Position numbers and translations under genes: made by a program
Source: Microbispora siamensis
GTDB lineage: Bacteria > Actinomycetota > Actinomycetes > Streptosporangiales > Streptosporangiaceae
DNA: 64,000 nt
Direction: 5' to 3'
NCBI RefSeq assembly: GCF_016863095.1
Contig: NZ_BOOF01000043.1
Coordinates: 1-64,000 of the forward strand
In this document: piece by piece, positions 23,652-32,627 of the stretch
How positions within the stretch are numbered: the stretch's first letter is position 1
Layout: each line of letters starts with the position of its first letter
The notes under the pieces: model-generated
What the model was told of the DNA's origin: nothing
Seen by the model: only the letters and a program-made list of their open reading frames with translations
The model's database searches: none

Positions 23652-24040
23652 GCGTGGACGAGATGCGTGAGCTCCGGGCCCGCATGGAGCGGCTGTCGGC
23701 CGCGGCCGCCCTGATGGAGGAGCTCGCGACCGAGTGGAGCACGCGAGAGTACGTCGGCAGGGCCGACGGGGGCCGGGTCACGGCGACCGTCGACGCCGTC
23801 GGCACGCTCCGCGCCGTCGACATCCATCCGCTCAGCATGCGCAGGCTCGACAGCCGCGCGCTCGCCGAGGCCGTCCTGAAGGCCGTACGGCGGGCCGAGG
23901 CGGCCGCGGAGGCGGCGAAGGAGGAGATGCTGCGGAGCGGACTGGAGGCCGCGGGGGTTCCCCACGTGGCCGGCCTTCTCGGCGACGCCCGCCGCGCGTT
24001 CGACGAGCGGGCGTCATCCGAAGGCATCGGCCGGCTCTAG
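23648..24040 (+). CDS. YbaB/EbfC-family-like protein, second tandem copy
   Basis: The product is 130 aa. The GTG at 23648 overlaps the previous stop (GTGA); a GTG two codons later is also possible and has GGGAGG at better spacing. The signature strands are GGRVTATVDAVGTLRAVDIH, followed by a long Ala/Glu/Arg helix. It lacks a signal or membrane segment. It is the last gene of the 21792-24040 operon. About 100 bp of ordinary sequence follows before the PadR operator. Confidence 0.7.
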   Translation: MSVDEMRELRARMERLSAAAALMEELATEWSTREYVGRADGGRVTATVDAVGTLRAVDIHPLSMRRLDSRALAEAVLKAVRRAEAAAEAAKEEMLRSGLEAAGVPHVAGLLGDARRAFDERASSEGIGRL

Positions 24041-24140
24041 CCGGGAACACCGCCGGTTCCCTCGCCGGCTCCTGGACGGCTCCGGCCGTCGACCCGCCAG
24101 GGCCGCCGGCACGCCGCTTCCCCGATGCTCAGTTTCTTGA

Positions 24141-24160
24141 ATAGTCATATCCTTGACTAT
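24141..24160. promoter_or_regulatory. Probable PadR operator
   Basis: ATAGTCA (24141-24147) and TGACTAT (24154-24160) form a perfect 7-bp inverted repeat with a 6-bp spacer, 24 bp before the PadR-family gene's ATG. The site overlaps the expected core promoter. PadR repressors usually bind such palindromes and control their own genes, so autoregulation is inferred. Confidence 0.65.
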
Positions 24161-24183
24161 GAAGGAGCGGAGGGAGCGGTTCC

Positions 24184-24825
24184 ATGGCCTTGCGGCACGC
24201 CGTCCTCGCGGCGTTGCTCGACGGCGAACTCAGCGGCTATCAACTGGCCAAGGCGTTCGACGTCGGTGTGGCGAACTTCTGGCACGCCCTGCCCCAGCAG
24301 CTGTACGCCGAGCTGGCCAGGCTGGAGCGGGAGGGACTGGTCGCGGGGCGGCAGGTGGTCCAGGAGACCCGGCCCACCAAGCGCCTCTTCCACGTCACGG
24401 ACGCCGGGCTCACGGAGCTGGAGCGGTTCGCGGCGGCCGCGTCGAAGCCGTCGTTCATCCGCGACGACCTGCTCGTCAAGGTGCAGGCGGCCGACCACGT
24501 CGACGCCGGGCCGCTGATCCGGCAGGTCGAGGAGAGGGCCGCCATGGCCGAAGCCAAGATCGATTTGTTCCGGCGGATCCTGCGGAAGATGCGCGGCGGC
24601 CTGGGCGAGGAGGAGTTCCTCCGCACAGGGGGGCGCGTTGGGCCGTACCTGACCTGCCTGCGCGGTCTGGCCTTCGAGGAGGGCAACCGCGACTGGTGCC
24701 TGCGGATCGCGGCGATCCTGCGGGAAAGGAGCGCGGCCGGGCCGGGCGGAGGAACCACGGCCATGACCCGAGAGGGGACCGCGCCAGCCCCGCGGAACCC
24801 GGAGGTGGCCCATGCCGAACGGTGA
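24184..24825 (+). CDS. PadR-family transcriptional regulator
   Basis: The product is 213 aa. The N-terminal winged helix begins ALRHAVLAALLDGELSGYQL, followed by PQQLYAELARLEREGLV and a beta-wing (TKRLFHVTDAGLTEL), all typical of PadR. The C-terminal helical domain (Vir_Act_alpha type, about 90-180) would dimerise. The C-terminal 25 residues are disordered. GGAGGGAG precedes the ATG. A perfect palindrome upstream is its likely operator. It overlaps the SGNH hydrolase gene by 14 bases, which is thus probably its regulated partner. Confidence 0.9.
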   Translation: MALRHAVLAALLDGELSGYQLAKAFDVGVANFWHALPQQLYAELARLEREGLVAGRQVVQETRPTKRLFHVTDAGLTELERFAAAASKPSFIRDDLLVKVQAADHVDAGPLIRQVEERAAMAEAKIDLFRRILRKMRGGLGEEEFLRTGGRVGPYLTCLRGLAFEEGNRDWCLRIAAILRERSAAGPGGGTTAMTREGTAPAPRNPEVAHAER

Positions 24826-25591
24826 GCCCCTGCGTTATGTCGCCCTCGGCGACAGCCAGACCGAAGGGCTGGGTGACGGCGACCCCGCCCACCCGCGCGG
24901 CTGGGCCGACCGGCTCGCCGAGCGGCTCACGACCGTGGACCCGGAGGTCACGTACGCCAACCTGGCGGTGCGGGGGCGGCTCGCCGGGGAGGTGCGGGGC
25001 GAGCAGCTCGCGCCGGCCCTGGCCCTCCGCCCTCATCTGGTCACCGTCGTCGCCGGTGTCAACGACCTGATCAGGCCCCGCTTCGACGCCGCCGAGGTGG
25101 CCGGGCACCTGGAGGCGATGTTCGCCGCTCTCACGGCCGCCGGGGCCCGCGTCGCGACCCTCACGTTCCCGGACGTCGGGAAGATCGCGCCGATCGCCCG
25201 GCCGCTCCGGTCGCGGGTGTTCCAACTCAACGACCGCATTCGGGTGGCGGCGGCACGGCATGGGGTCGTGGTCGCCGAGACGGCGTCTCACGCGGTCTCC
25301 ACCGACCCCCGGCTGTGGAGCGCCGACCGGCTGCATGCGAGTCCGCTCGGCCACGAGCGCATCGCCGCGGCCGTGGCCCACGCCCTCGGCCTGCCCGGCA
25401 GCGACGACGGCTGGACGCTGCCCCTGCATCCCCCGGTGGATCCGGCCGGGTGGCGAATTCTGGGCGCCGAGCTGCGCTGGGCGGGCACGTTCCTCGGCCC
25501 GTGGCTGATGCGGCGCCTCCTCGGCAGGTCGTCCGGCGACGGTCGCACCGCCAAGCGCCCCACGCTGCTGCCCGTGCGGCCGACCGGGTGA
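24812..25591 (+). CDS. SGNH/GDSL-family hydrolase
   Basis: The product is 259 aa. Block I is ALGDSQTEG (catalytic Ser), block III is VVAGVNDLI (Asn) and block V is SADRLHASPLGHERIA (Asp and His). These are the residues of SGNH esterases/lipases. No signal peptide is visible, so the enzyme is probably cytoplasmic. The C-terminal 60 residues after block V are an extension with RWAGTFLGPWLMRRLLGR. The gene starts inside the PadR gene's 3' end. The substrate is unknown: an acyl ester or acetylated sugar is typical. Confidence 0.9.
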   Translation: MPNGEPLRYVALGDSQTEGLGDGDPAHPRGWADRLAERLTTVDPEVTYANLAVRGRLAGEVRGEQLAPALALRPHLVTVVAGVNDLIRPRFDAAEVAGHLEAMFAALTAAGARVATLTFPDVGKIAPIARPLRSRVFQLNDRIRVAAARHGVVVAETASHAVSTDPRLWSADRLHASPLGHERIAAAVAHALGLPGSDDGWTLPLHPPVDPAGWRILGAELRWAGTFLGPWLMRRLLGRSSGDGRTAKRPTLLPVRPTG

Positions 25592-25640
25592 CCTCAGGCG
25601 GCCAGTGCATTCGGGAAGTGCCGCCTCGCGATCCGAGGGG

Positions 25641-27119
25641 TCAGCCCGACAGGCCGCGCACCCAGGCGTACAGGTCGAGCACGCCCAGCGTGAGCGGGAC
25701 CAGCGCGACGATCAGCAGCGCGTCGAGGATGTCCGCCGCCCGGCCCCAGAACGGCGAGGGCCTGCCCGTAGGCAGCCAGAGGCCGAGGCCGAGCACGAGC
25801 AGGGCCGTCCACAGCACCCCGATCGTCACGGCCACCTCGGCGACCGCGTCGGCGCCCGTGCCCAGCGCGAACGCCAGCGCGGCGGCCCCCGTCACGGCGG
25901 CGAGGATCATCCACAGCCGCTGGGTGACCCCCGCGAAGACCCTCGCCCGCATGGCCAGCGCGAGCGCCAGCGTCGCCGCCGTCACGCGGGCGACCCAGCC
26001 GCCGTGCTGGACGAGCAGCAGCTCCGCCGCGACACCGGCGAGCGCGATCGCGATGACCATGCCGGTGGCGTACCTGTGGGCCTGCGCGGTCCGCTGGAGC
26101 ACCAGCGGGCCGTCGATCCGCTGGTTGTCGCTGCGCAGTTCCTCGGCGCTGGTGGGCAGCGGCGGCAGCGGCACCCTGGCCATCCGGAACGACAGCGTGG
26201 GGATGAGCGGGCTCAGCGCCAGCAGGGCCGTCGCGACCACGGCCGCCGCCCCGGCGCCCGATCCCCCGAACACCATCACGCACGCCGCCCCCACGGCCCC
26301 GGCGACGGCCGCGACCGCGACGCCGAGGAAGCCGGCCACGCCGTCGGCGATCAGCACGCCGCCCACCGTCGCCACCAGCGCGGTGTACGCGAGCCCGGCC
26401 AGCAGGTTCGGCGCCCCGAGAACCAGCACGGAGCCCGACGCTCCGGGCGTGAACAGTCCGGCGAGGAACGCATGCGGCAGGGCCGCGTAGCCGACGAGGG
26501 CGCCGGCCGTGGGCTGGCCGACGGCCCTGGACACCACGGCTCCGGCGGCGACGAGCAGCACCGCGACGGCTCCGGCCACGCCCGCGGTGAGCCGCGGCGG
26601 GGCCGCCGCCAGCGCGAGGACGACGGCGCCGAGCGCGAGCAGCCCGGCGGCCACGCCCATGCCGAGCAGCCTCGTGTGCCGCGGCTCCCACCTGCCGCCG
26701 CCCTCCTTGGTCCCGGTGGCGACGACGTCGGCCACGTCGTCGTACACCGCCGGCGGCAGCACCGCGTCGCGCGGGCGCAGGTAGAGGACCTCCCCGTCCA
26801 GGACGCCCAGCGTGCCCAGGCTCTGGCCGAGGTCGAGCGGCGGGCCGCCGAGACGCTGGAGCACCCAGCCGGGGGCGGCGGCCGCGTCGCCTCCCACCTC
26901 CCCGACCGCCCGGAGCAGTCCGGGCATGACGTGCGGCAGCGGGATGTCCGACGGCAGCGCGAGGTCCGCCTTCCTGCGCGGGGCGACCACGGTGACGTGG
27001 CACAGGGGCGGCAGCGGCACGGCCGCCTGCGGCAACGCGCCCTGCTGGGCCGGGCCATGCTGAACCATGCCCTGCTGGACGACACCCTGCTGAACGTGAA
27101 GGGGGGCCGGCGATGACAC
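25641..27119 (-). CDS. eccD: EccD, T7SS integral membrane channel component
   Basis: The product is 492 aa. An N-terminal ubiquitin-like (YukD) domain (about 30-115, CHVTVVAPRRKADLALP, PPLDLGQSLGTLGVLDGEVLYLR) is followed by about eleven hydrophobic helices to the C-terminus, the EccD architecture. EccD is the membrane core around which the ESX inner-membrane complex assembles. The GTG at 27119 is preferred (GAGAGG nine bases upstream); a TTG at 27170 would add 17 residues. A Gln-rich HVQQGVVQQGMVQHG stretch lies near the N-terminus. It is divergent from eccC across 73 bp, so both core genes can be co-regulated. Confidence 0.9.
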   Translation of the reverse strand: MSSPAPLHVQQGVVQQGMVQHGPAQQGALPQAAVPLPPLCHVTVVAPRRKADLALPSDIPLPHVMPGLLRAVGEVGGDAAAAPGWVLQRLGGPPLDLGQSLGTLGVLDGEVLYLRPRDAVLPPAVYDDVADVVATGTKEGGGRWEPRHTRLLGMGVAAGLLALGAVVLALAAAPPRLTAGVAGAVAVLLVAAGAVVSRAVGQPTAGALVGYAALPHAFLAGLFTPGASGSVLVLGAPNLLAGLAYTALVATVGGVLIADGVAGFLGVAVAAVAGAVGAACVMVFGGSGAGAAAVVATALLALSPLIPTLSFRMARVPLPPLPTSAEELRSDNQRIDGPLVLQRTAQAHRYATGMVIAIALAGVAAELLLVQHGGWVARVTAATLALALAMRARVFAGVTQRLWMILAAVTGAAALAFALGTGADAVAEVAVTIGVLWTALLVLGLGLWLPTGRPSPFWGRAADILDALLIVALVPLTLGVLDLYAWVRGLSG

Positions 27120-27192
27120 AGCGGGAATCCTCTCCCGAAGATCTCTCTGACAGCCCGAAAATATCGGCAAACCTGGTAGAAAAGTCAGTCAG

Positions 27193-30100
27193 ATGAGCAT
27201 TGTCGTGGTCTCGCGCCCCGAGCGCCGCCCGGGCCCCAAACCGCCCCGTGGCGAGATCCTCCTGGAATCCCCGCCGGAGATTCCCGAGGTCCAGCCGCAG
27301 GGTCTGATGTCCGTGCTCACGTACGTGCCGATGCTGGCCGGCGGCGCCGCGATGGCGCTGATGTTCACGGCGGGCGGCACCGGCAACCCCCTCATGTACG
27401 TGGCCAGCGGACTGTTCGCCGTCTCCATGGTCGGCATGAGCGTCGGCCAGCTCGGACGCAACGCCGGTGAGCGCAGGAACCGGCTCAACGGGCTGCGCCG
27501 CGACTACTTCCGCTACCTGTCGCAGATCCGCAGGAAGGTCCGCAGGGCCGCCGTGCAGCAGCGGGAGGCGCTGGAGTGGAGCGGCCCGCCGCCCGACTCG
27601 CTGTGGTGGATCGCGATGGGCCCGCGCCTGTGGGAGCGCAGGCCGCGCGACGACGACTTCGCGACCGTACGGCTCGGCACCGGCGTGCAGAAGCTGGCCA
27701 TCCAGCTCGTCCCGCCGGACACCAAGCCGGTGGAGGACCTCGACGCGCTGTCGGCGGGCGCGCTGCGCCGGTTCGTCCGGGCGCACGCCACGGTGTCGGG
27801 GCTGCCCGTCGCGGTCGCCCTGCACTCCTTCGCCCGCATCCATCTCACCGGCGATCCCACCGCGGTGCGCGAGCTGGTGCGGGCGATGATCGCGCAGCTC
27901 GTCGTCTTCCACTCCCCCGACGACATGCGGATCATGATCTGCGCGAGCAAGGAGTGGATGCCCCACTGGGAGTGGGTGAAGTGGCTGCCGCACGCCCTGC
28001 ACCCCGAGCAGGCCGACGCCGCGGGCCAGGTCAGGCTCATGGCGGAGAACCTCGCCCACCTCGACGCGCTGGTCGGTGAGGAGCTCAGGGAGCGGGCCAG
28101 GTTCCGCCCTGGCGCCTCCGCCGAGGCCCTGCCGTACCACGTGGTGATCGTGGACGGCGGGCACGTGCCACACGACAGCCAGCTCGGCTCCGACGCCATC
28201 CAGGGCGTGACCGTGATCGACCTGTCCGGCGTGACCGGACCGGCCCCCGAGGCGATCACGCTCCGGCTGGACGTCCAGCCCGACGGCTTCCACATGGTCA
28301 AGATCGACCACGCGGGGCGGCGGTCGAGCAACCGGCTCGGCGACCCCGACCGCCTCGGTTATCCGCAGGCGGAGGGGCTGGCCCGGCAGCTCGCGCCGCT
28401 GCGCGCCTCCGCCGGCGCCCAGGGCGAGGCGCAGGACGTGCTCGGCGTCAACACCTCGCTCACCGACCTGCTCGGCGTGGGCGACCCGGTCCGTCTCGAC
28501 CCCGCGGTGATCTGGCAGCCCCGCGCCGGACGCAACCGGCTGCGGGTGCCGATCGGCCTCGGCGCGGACGGACGGGTCGTCGAGCTCGACATCAAGGAGT
28601 CGGCGCAGGGCGGCATGGGGCCGCACGGCCTGGTCATCGGGGCGACCGGATCCGGCAAGAGCGAGCTGCTGCGCACGCTGGTGCTCGGCCTGGCCATCAC
28701 GCACTCCTCCGAGATCCTGAACTTCGTGCTGGTGGACTTCAAGGGTGGCGCCACGTTCCTCGGCCTGGAGTCCCTGTCCCACGTGTCGGCGGTCATCACC
28801 AACCTGGAGGACGAGCTGCCGCTCGTCGACCGCATGCACGACGCGCTGCACGGCGAGATGGTGCGCCGCCAGGAGCTGCTGCGCGCCGCGGGCAACTACG
28901 CCTCGCTGCGCGACTACGAGCGGGCCAGGGAGCAGGGCGCCGATCTCAAGCCGATGCCGACCCTGTTCGTCGTGATCGACGAGTTCAGCGAGCTGCTCAC
29001 CGCCAAGCCTGAGTTCATCGACCTGTTCGTGATGATCGGGCGGCTCGGCCGCTCGCTCGGCGTGCACCTCCTGCTGGCCTCCCAGCGCCTGGAGGAGGGC
29101 CGGCTGCGCGGTCTCGACACCCACCTGTCGTACCGGATCGGCCTGCGCACGTTCTCGGCCATGGAGAGCCGGGTCGTGCTCGGCGTCGCCGACGCCTACG
29201 AGCTGCCGCCCGCGCCGGGCAACGGCTACCTGAAGTACGACACCACGGGGATGACCCGGTTCAAGGCCGCCTACGTGTCCGGCCCCCACCACGCCGACCC
29301 CACGCGGTCCGCGCCCGGCGAGGCCGGCCGTCCGGTGCGCGACGTGGTGGAGTACGGCACCGCCTTCGCGCCCGTGGAAGTGACCGAGACGCCCAGGGAA
29401 CTGGTGCCCGCCGAGGAGGCCGGCGGCCCACGGCACAGCCTGCTCGACGTCGTGGTCGGCCGGCTCGCCGGCCACGGCCCGCCCGCGCACCGGATCTGGC
29501 TGCCTCCGCTGGCCGAGCCGCCGACGCTTGCCCACCTGTTGCCGCCGCTGTCCGTCACCCCCGAGCACGGCCTGACCACGGCGACCTGGGGCGGCCGGGG
29601 GATGCTCCACGCGGTCGTCGGCATCGTCGACCGGCCGTTCGAGCAGCGCCGCGACCCCTACTGGCTGGACCTGTCGGGAGGCGCGGGCCACGTCGGCGTC
29701 GCGGGCGGCACGCAGAGCGGCAAGAGCACGGTGCTGCGGACCCTGATCACGAGCATGGCCCTGATGCACACGCCGCGCGAGGTGCAGTTCTACTGCCTGG
29801 ACTTCGGCGGCGGCTCCCTGGCCTCGCTGGAGGCGCTGCCGCACGTGGGCGGCGTCGCGAGCCGCCTCGACGCCGACCGCGTCCGCCGTACGGTCGCCGA
29901 GATCTCCACGATCCTGGAGCGGCGTGAGGCGGACTTCGCCGAGCACGGCATCGAGTCGGTCGCGGCCTACCGGCGGATGCGGGCCGAGTCCGGCCGCGAC
30001 GGCGACGGCTGGGGCGACGTGTTCCTGGTCGTGGACGGCTGGCTGACGCTCAGGCAGGAGTTCGAGTCGCTCGAACCTGTCGTCACCGACATCGCCGCCA

Positions 30101-31173
30101 GGGGTCTCGGATACGGCATCCACGTGGTGGCGGCCACCAACAAGTGGTCGGAGTTCCGGGCGAGCATCCGCGACCTGTTCGGCACCAGGGTCGAGCTCAA
30201 GCTCGGCGACGCCTACGAGTCCGAGGTGAACAGGAAGGCGTCGCTGGCGGTCCCCGAGGGCGTGCCGGGACGCGGCCTCACCAAGGAGGGGCTGCACTTC
30301 CTGTCGGCGCTGCCGCGGATCGACGGCGTGCAAAGCTCCGAGGACCTCGCCGCGGGCGTCCGCGGGCTGGTGCACGCGGTCAGGGAGGCCTGGCAGGGCC
30401 CGCCCGCGCCGGCGATCCGGCTGCTGCCGCCGGTGCTGCCCGCGGCCTCGCTGCCCGGTCCCGAGGAGACGGGACCGAAGATCCCCATCGGCATCGACGA
30501 GGCGACGCTCTCGCCCGTGCTGCTCGACTTCGACGCCGACCCGCACTTCGTCGTCCTCGGCGACACCGAGAGCGGCAAGTCGAACCTGCTGCGGCTCGTC
30601 GCCGAGGGGCTGGTGGCCAGGCGGCAGCCGCACGAGGCGATGATGATCGTCATCGACTACCGCAGGTCGCTGCTCGACTCGGCCGCGACCGCCCACCGCA
30701 TCGGCTACGCGGCGTCGAGCACCGCCGCCCAGGAGCTGATCAACAACGTCCGCGGGGCCCTGCTGAAGCGGCTGCCCCCGGCGGACCTCACGCCCGAGCA
30801 ACTGCGGGACAGGAGCTGGTGGCAGGGTTCCGACGTCTACGTCGTCGTGGACGACTACGACCTGGTCGCCACCTCGTCCAACCCGCTGCTGCCCCTGGTG
30901 GACCTGCTGCCGCAGGCGCGGGACATCGGGCTGCACCTGGTCCTGTCGCGTCAGATGGGCGGCGCCGGCCGGGCCATGTACGACCCGGTCATCCAGAAGC
31001 TGAAGGACATGGCCAGCCCCGCCGTCATCCTGTCCGGCAACAAGGACGAGGGCTATCTGTTCGGCAACGTCCGGGCGCATCCGCTGCCGCCCGGCCGGGG
31101 CTACCACGTCGACAGGAGGTTCGGCGCGCGGCTCGCCCAGACCGCGTTCCTGCCTCCTCCCGGGGAAGAGTGA
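27193..31173 (+). CDS. eccC: EccC, FtsK/SpoIIIE-type T7SS ATPase (fused EccCa-EccCb)
   Basis: The product is 1326 aa. Two membrane helices lie near residues 40-80 (VPMLAGGAAMALMF, LMYVASGLFAVSMVG). Three P-loop domains follow: GATGSGKSE (about 483-490), GGTQSGKST (about 837) and GDTESGKSN (about 1122). Walker B is intact in domain 1 (LFVVIDEFSEL). Domains 2 and 3 have VVDGW and VVDDY without the catalytic Glu, as is usual for the substrate-binding domains of EccC. EccC powers export and recognises WXG dimers. Full-length single-chain EccC is the common non-mycobacterial form. The stop overlaps an in-frame GTG, and the next WXG-like gene starts 20 bp on. Confidence 0.96.
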   Translation: MSIVVVSRPERRPGPKPPRGEILLESPPEIPEVQPQGLMSVLTYVPMLAGGAAMALMFTAGGTGNPLMYVASGLFAVSMVGMSVGQLGRNAGERRNRLNGLRRDYFRYLSQIRRKVRRAAVQQREALEWSGPPPDSLWWIAMGPRLWERRPRDDDFATVRLGTGVQKLAIQLVPPDTKPVEDLDALSAGALRRFVRAHATVSGLPVAVALHSFARIHLTGDPTAVRELVRAMIAQLVVFHSPDDMRIMICASKEWMPHWEWVKWLPHALHPEQADAAGQVRLMAENLAHLDALVGEELRERARFRPGASAEALPYHVVIVDGGHVPHDSQLGSDAIQGVTVIDLSGVTGPAPEAITLRLDVQPDGFHMVKIDHAGRRSSNRLGDPDRLGYPQAEGLARQLAPLRASAGAQGEAQDVLGVNTSLTDLLGVGDPVRLDPAVIWQPRAGRNRLRVPIGLGADGRVVELDIKESAQGGMGPHGLVIGATGSGKSELLRTLVLGLAITHSSEILNFVLVDFKGGATFLGLESLSHVSAVITNLEDELPLVDRMHDALHGEMVRRQELLRAAGNYASLRDYERAREQGADLKPMPTLFVVIDEFSELLTAKPEFIDLFVMIGRLGRSLGVHLLLASQRLEEGRLRGLDTHLSYRIGLRTFSAMESRVVLGVADAYELPPAPGNGYLKYDTTGMTRFKAAYVSGPHHADPTRSAPGEAGRPVRDVVEYGTAFAPVEVTETPRELVPAEEAGGPRHSLLDVVVGRLAGHGPPAHRIWLPPLAEPPTLAHLLPPLSVTPEHGLTTATWGGRGMLHAVVGIVDRPFEQRRDPYWLDLSGGAGHVGVAGGTQSGKSTVLRTLITSMALMHTPREVQFYCLDFGGGSLASLEALPHVGGVASRLDADRVRRTVAEISTILERREADFAEHGIESVAAYRRMRAESGRDGDGWGDVFLVVDGWLTLRQEFESLEPVVTDIAARGLGYGIHVVAATNKWSEFRASIRDLFGTRVELKLGDAYESEVNRKASLAVPEGVPGRGLTKEGLHFLSALPRIDGVQSSEDLAAGVRGLVHAVREAWQGPPAPAIRLLPPVLPAASLPGPEETGPKIPIGIDEATLSPVLLDFDADPHFVVLGDTESGKSNLLRLVAEGLVARRQPHEAMMIVIDYRRSLLDSAATAHRIGYAASSTAAQELINNVRGALLKRLPPADLTPEQLRDRSWWQGSDVYVVVDDYDLVATSSNPLLPLVDLLPQARDIGLHLVLSRQMGGAGRAMYDPVIQKLKDMASPAVILSGNKDEGYLFGNVRAHPLPPGRGYHVDRRFGARLAQTAFLPPPGEE

Positions 31174-31193
31174 CAGGCGGAGAGGAGCGGTAC

Positions 31194-31499
31194 GTGGCCG
31201 GTTTCGACATCCACTTCCAGGCGCTCGAAGGCTGCCGTACGGCGGTGAGCAAGGCCTGGGGCCAGTACGAGAGCCTGCACGGCGGCCTGCCCGAGACGCC
31301 GGGCACCCGGGCGGCCGCCTTCGGGCACGTGGACGGCGCGGCGGCGCTGGCGGCGGCGGTCGACGCTGCCTATTCCGCGCTGACCGCGGAGGCGGCCGAC
31401 GCGAGAACCAAGCTGAAGGGCGTGGAGCGGGCACTGGAAGCCGTGCAGGACAACGTCAGGACGGCCCACAAGGCCACGTCCACCTCGATGCAGGTATGA
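31194..31499 (+). CDS. Small WXG-like T7SS protein downstream of EccC
   Basis: The product is 101 aa. Two helices are joined by a Gly/Pro-rich turn with no exact WXG (SLHGGLPETPGTRAAAFGH), and the C-terminal helix is LKGVERALEAVQDNVRTAH. This fits the EspC/WXG-like hairpin size. The GTG at 31194 has GGAGAGGAG seven bases upstream; a GTG at 31170 overlapping the EccC stop would add eight residues. It overlaps the WXG-transglycosylase gene by four bases (ATGA), so the two are probably co-translated and may be secreted as a dimer. Confidence 0.7.
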   Translation: MAGFDIHFQALEGCRTAVSKAWGQYESLHGGLPETPGTRAAAFGHVDGAAALAAAVDAAYSALTAEAADARTKLKGVERALEAVQDNVRTAHKATSTSMQV

Positions 31500-32623
31500 G
31501 TGGGGTCGCGGACCTGCCGGGCGGCGCCGAGCTGGCCGCCATGGCGGAGAAGGTGAGCGGCGATCCCGGCGAGATCCGCGACATCGCCGGGAAGTGGCGC
31601 GGCGCGGCCGGCGACGCGCAGGACTACGCGGGCGGCGTGGGCCGGGCCGTGCGCACCGTGGACGCCGCGTGGCAGGGCCGCTCCGCCGACGCCTTCGTCA
31701 CCTACATGAACAGGTACGGCAAGGCGGCGGACGGCCTCCACGACGCCCTGGTCGCGTGCGCGGGCGCGCTGGAGAAGGTCGCCGGCGCGCTGGAGAGCGC
31801 CAAGTCGAAGATCGACGGCATCTGCGCCGACGTGGTCGCCGAGGCGGCGGCCTACCGCGGCCGGAACCCGGATGCCACGGGCAAGGAGCTGGAGAACGGG
31901 CTGCGGGCCATCGTCTCCCGGGGCGTCGAGGACGCCCGGCCGCACCTGGAGCAGGTGACCACGGCCGTCGGCGACGCCGCGAAGACGCTGGGCACACGCC
32001 TGGGCGGTGACTACCGTGACGGCGCGCTCACCTTCGCGAAGATCCCGGACCCGGGCAAACAGGAGTTCGTGCCCCGGCACGGGCACCCGGTCGACTGGCA
32101 GCGCACCCCCGGCTACACCGGGGCCCCAGGTGACAAGGCGCACCCGACGTACGCCTCGTACCGCCCGACGAGCCTCAGCGGCGTGAGCGGCTCGGGCGGG
32201 AGCGGCGGCTTCGGCGGCTACGGCCCCAGCGGCCCGCCGCCGGCCGGCGGCGGGCCCGCGCCCACGGGCCAGGTCAAGGAGTGGATCGAGCAGGCCATCG
32301 AGATCCTCAAGGCGCAGGGCTACCCCGCCGAGAAGATGAACCGGGACGACATCTGGATGATCATCCGGCACGAGTCGGGCGGGAACCCGCACGCGATCAA
32401 CAACTGGGACTCGAACGCGGCCGCCGGAACCCCCTCGAAGGGGCTGATGCAGACCATCGATCCCACGTTCAACCGCTGGTCCCTGCCGGGGCACAAGGAC
32501 ATCTGGAACCCGGTCGACAACATCATCGCGGGCGTCCGCTATGCCATCGAGCGCTACGGCTCGGTCTCGGCCGTGCCCGGCGTGGTGGGCATGAAGACCG
32601 GCACCGGCTACCGCGGATACTGA
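31496..32623 (+). CDS. WXG100-domain lytic transglycosylase (T7SS-secreted cell-wall hydrolase)
   Basis: The product is 375 aa. Residues about 20-115 are a WXG100 hairpin with AAWQGRSADAF. Further helices follow, then a Ser/Gly/Pro linker (about 215-260). Residues about 265-375 form a soluble-lytic-transglycosylase domain with MIIRHESGGNPHAIN (catalytic Glu about 293), then SKGLMQTIDPTF and VDNIIAGVRYAIERYGS. There is no Sec signal, so export through the T7SS by the WXG domain is the natural reading. It would cleave peptidoglycan, perhaps to let the secretion apparatus or its substrates through the wall, or act as an effector. It overlaps the preceding WXG-like gene. Confidence 0.9.
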   Translation: MSGVADLPGGAELAAMAEKVSGDPGEIRDIAGKWRGAAGDAQDYAGGVGRAVRTVDAAWQGRSADAFVTYMNRYGKAADGLHDALVACAGALEKVAGALESAKSKIDGICADVVAEAAAYRGRNPDATGKELENGLRAIVSRGVEDARPHLEQVTTAVGDAAKTLGTRLGGDYRDGALTFAKIPDPGKQEFVPRHGHPVDWQRTPGYTGAPGDKAHPTYASYRPTSLSGVSGSGGSGGFGGYGPSGPPPAGGGPAPTGQVKEWIEQAIEILKAQGYPAEKMNRDDIWMIIRHESGGNPHAINNWDSNAAAGTPSKGLMQTIDPTFNRWSLPGHKDIWNPVDNIIAGVRYAIERYGSVSAVPGVVGMKTGTGYRGY

Positions 32624-32627
32624 TCGT

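Noticed and set aside
25594-31434. Very long antisense open frame across eccC and beyond
   Set aside because: It is a frame shadow caused by high third-position GC; its sequence is Arg/Pro/Ala-rich with no domain, while the sense strand encodes a complete EccC.
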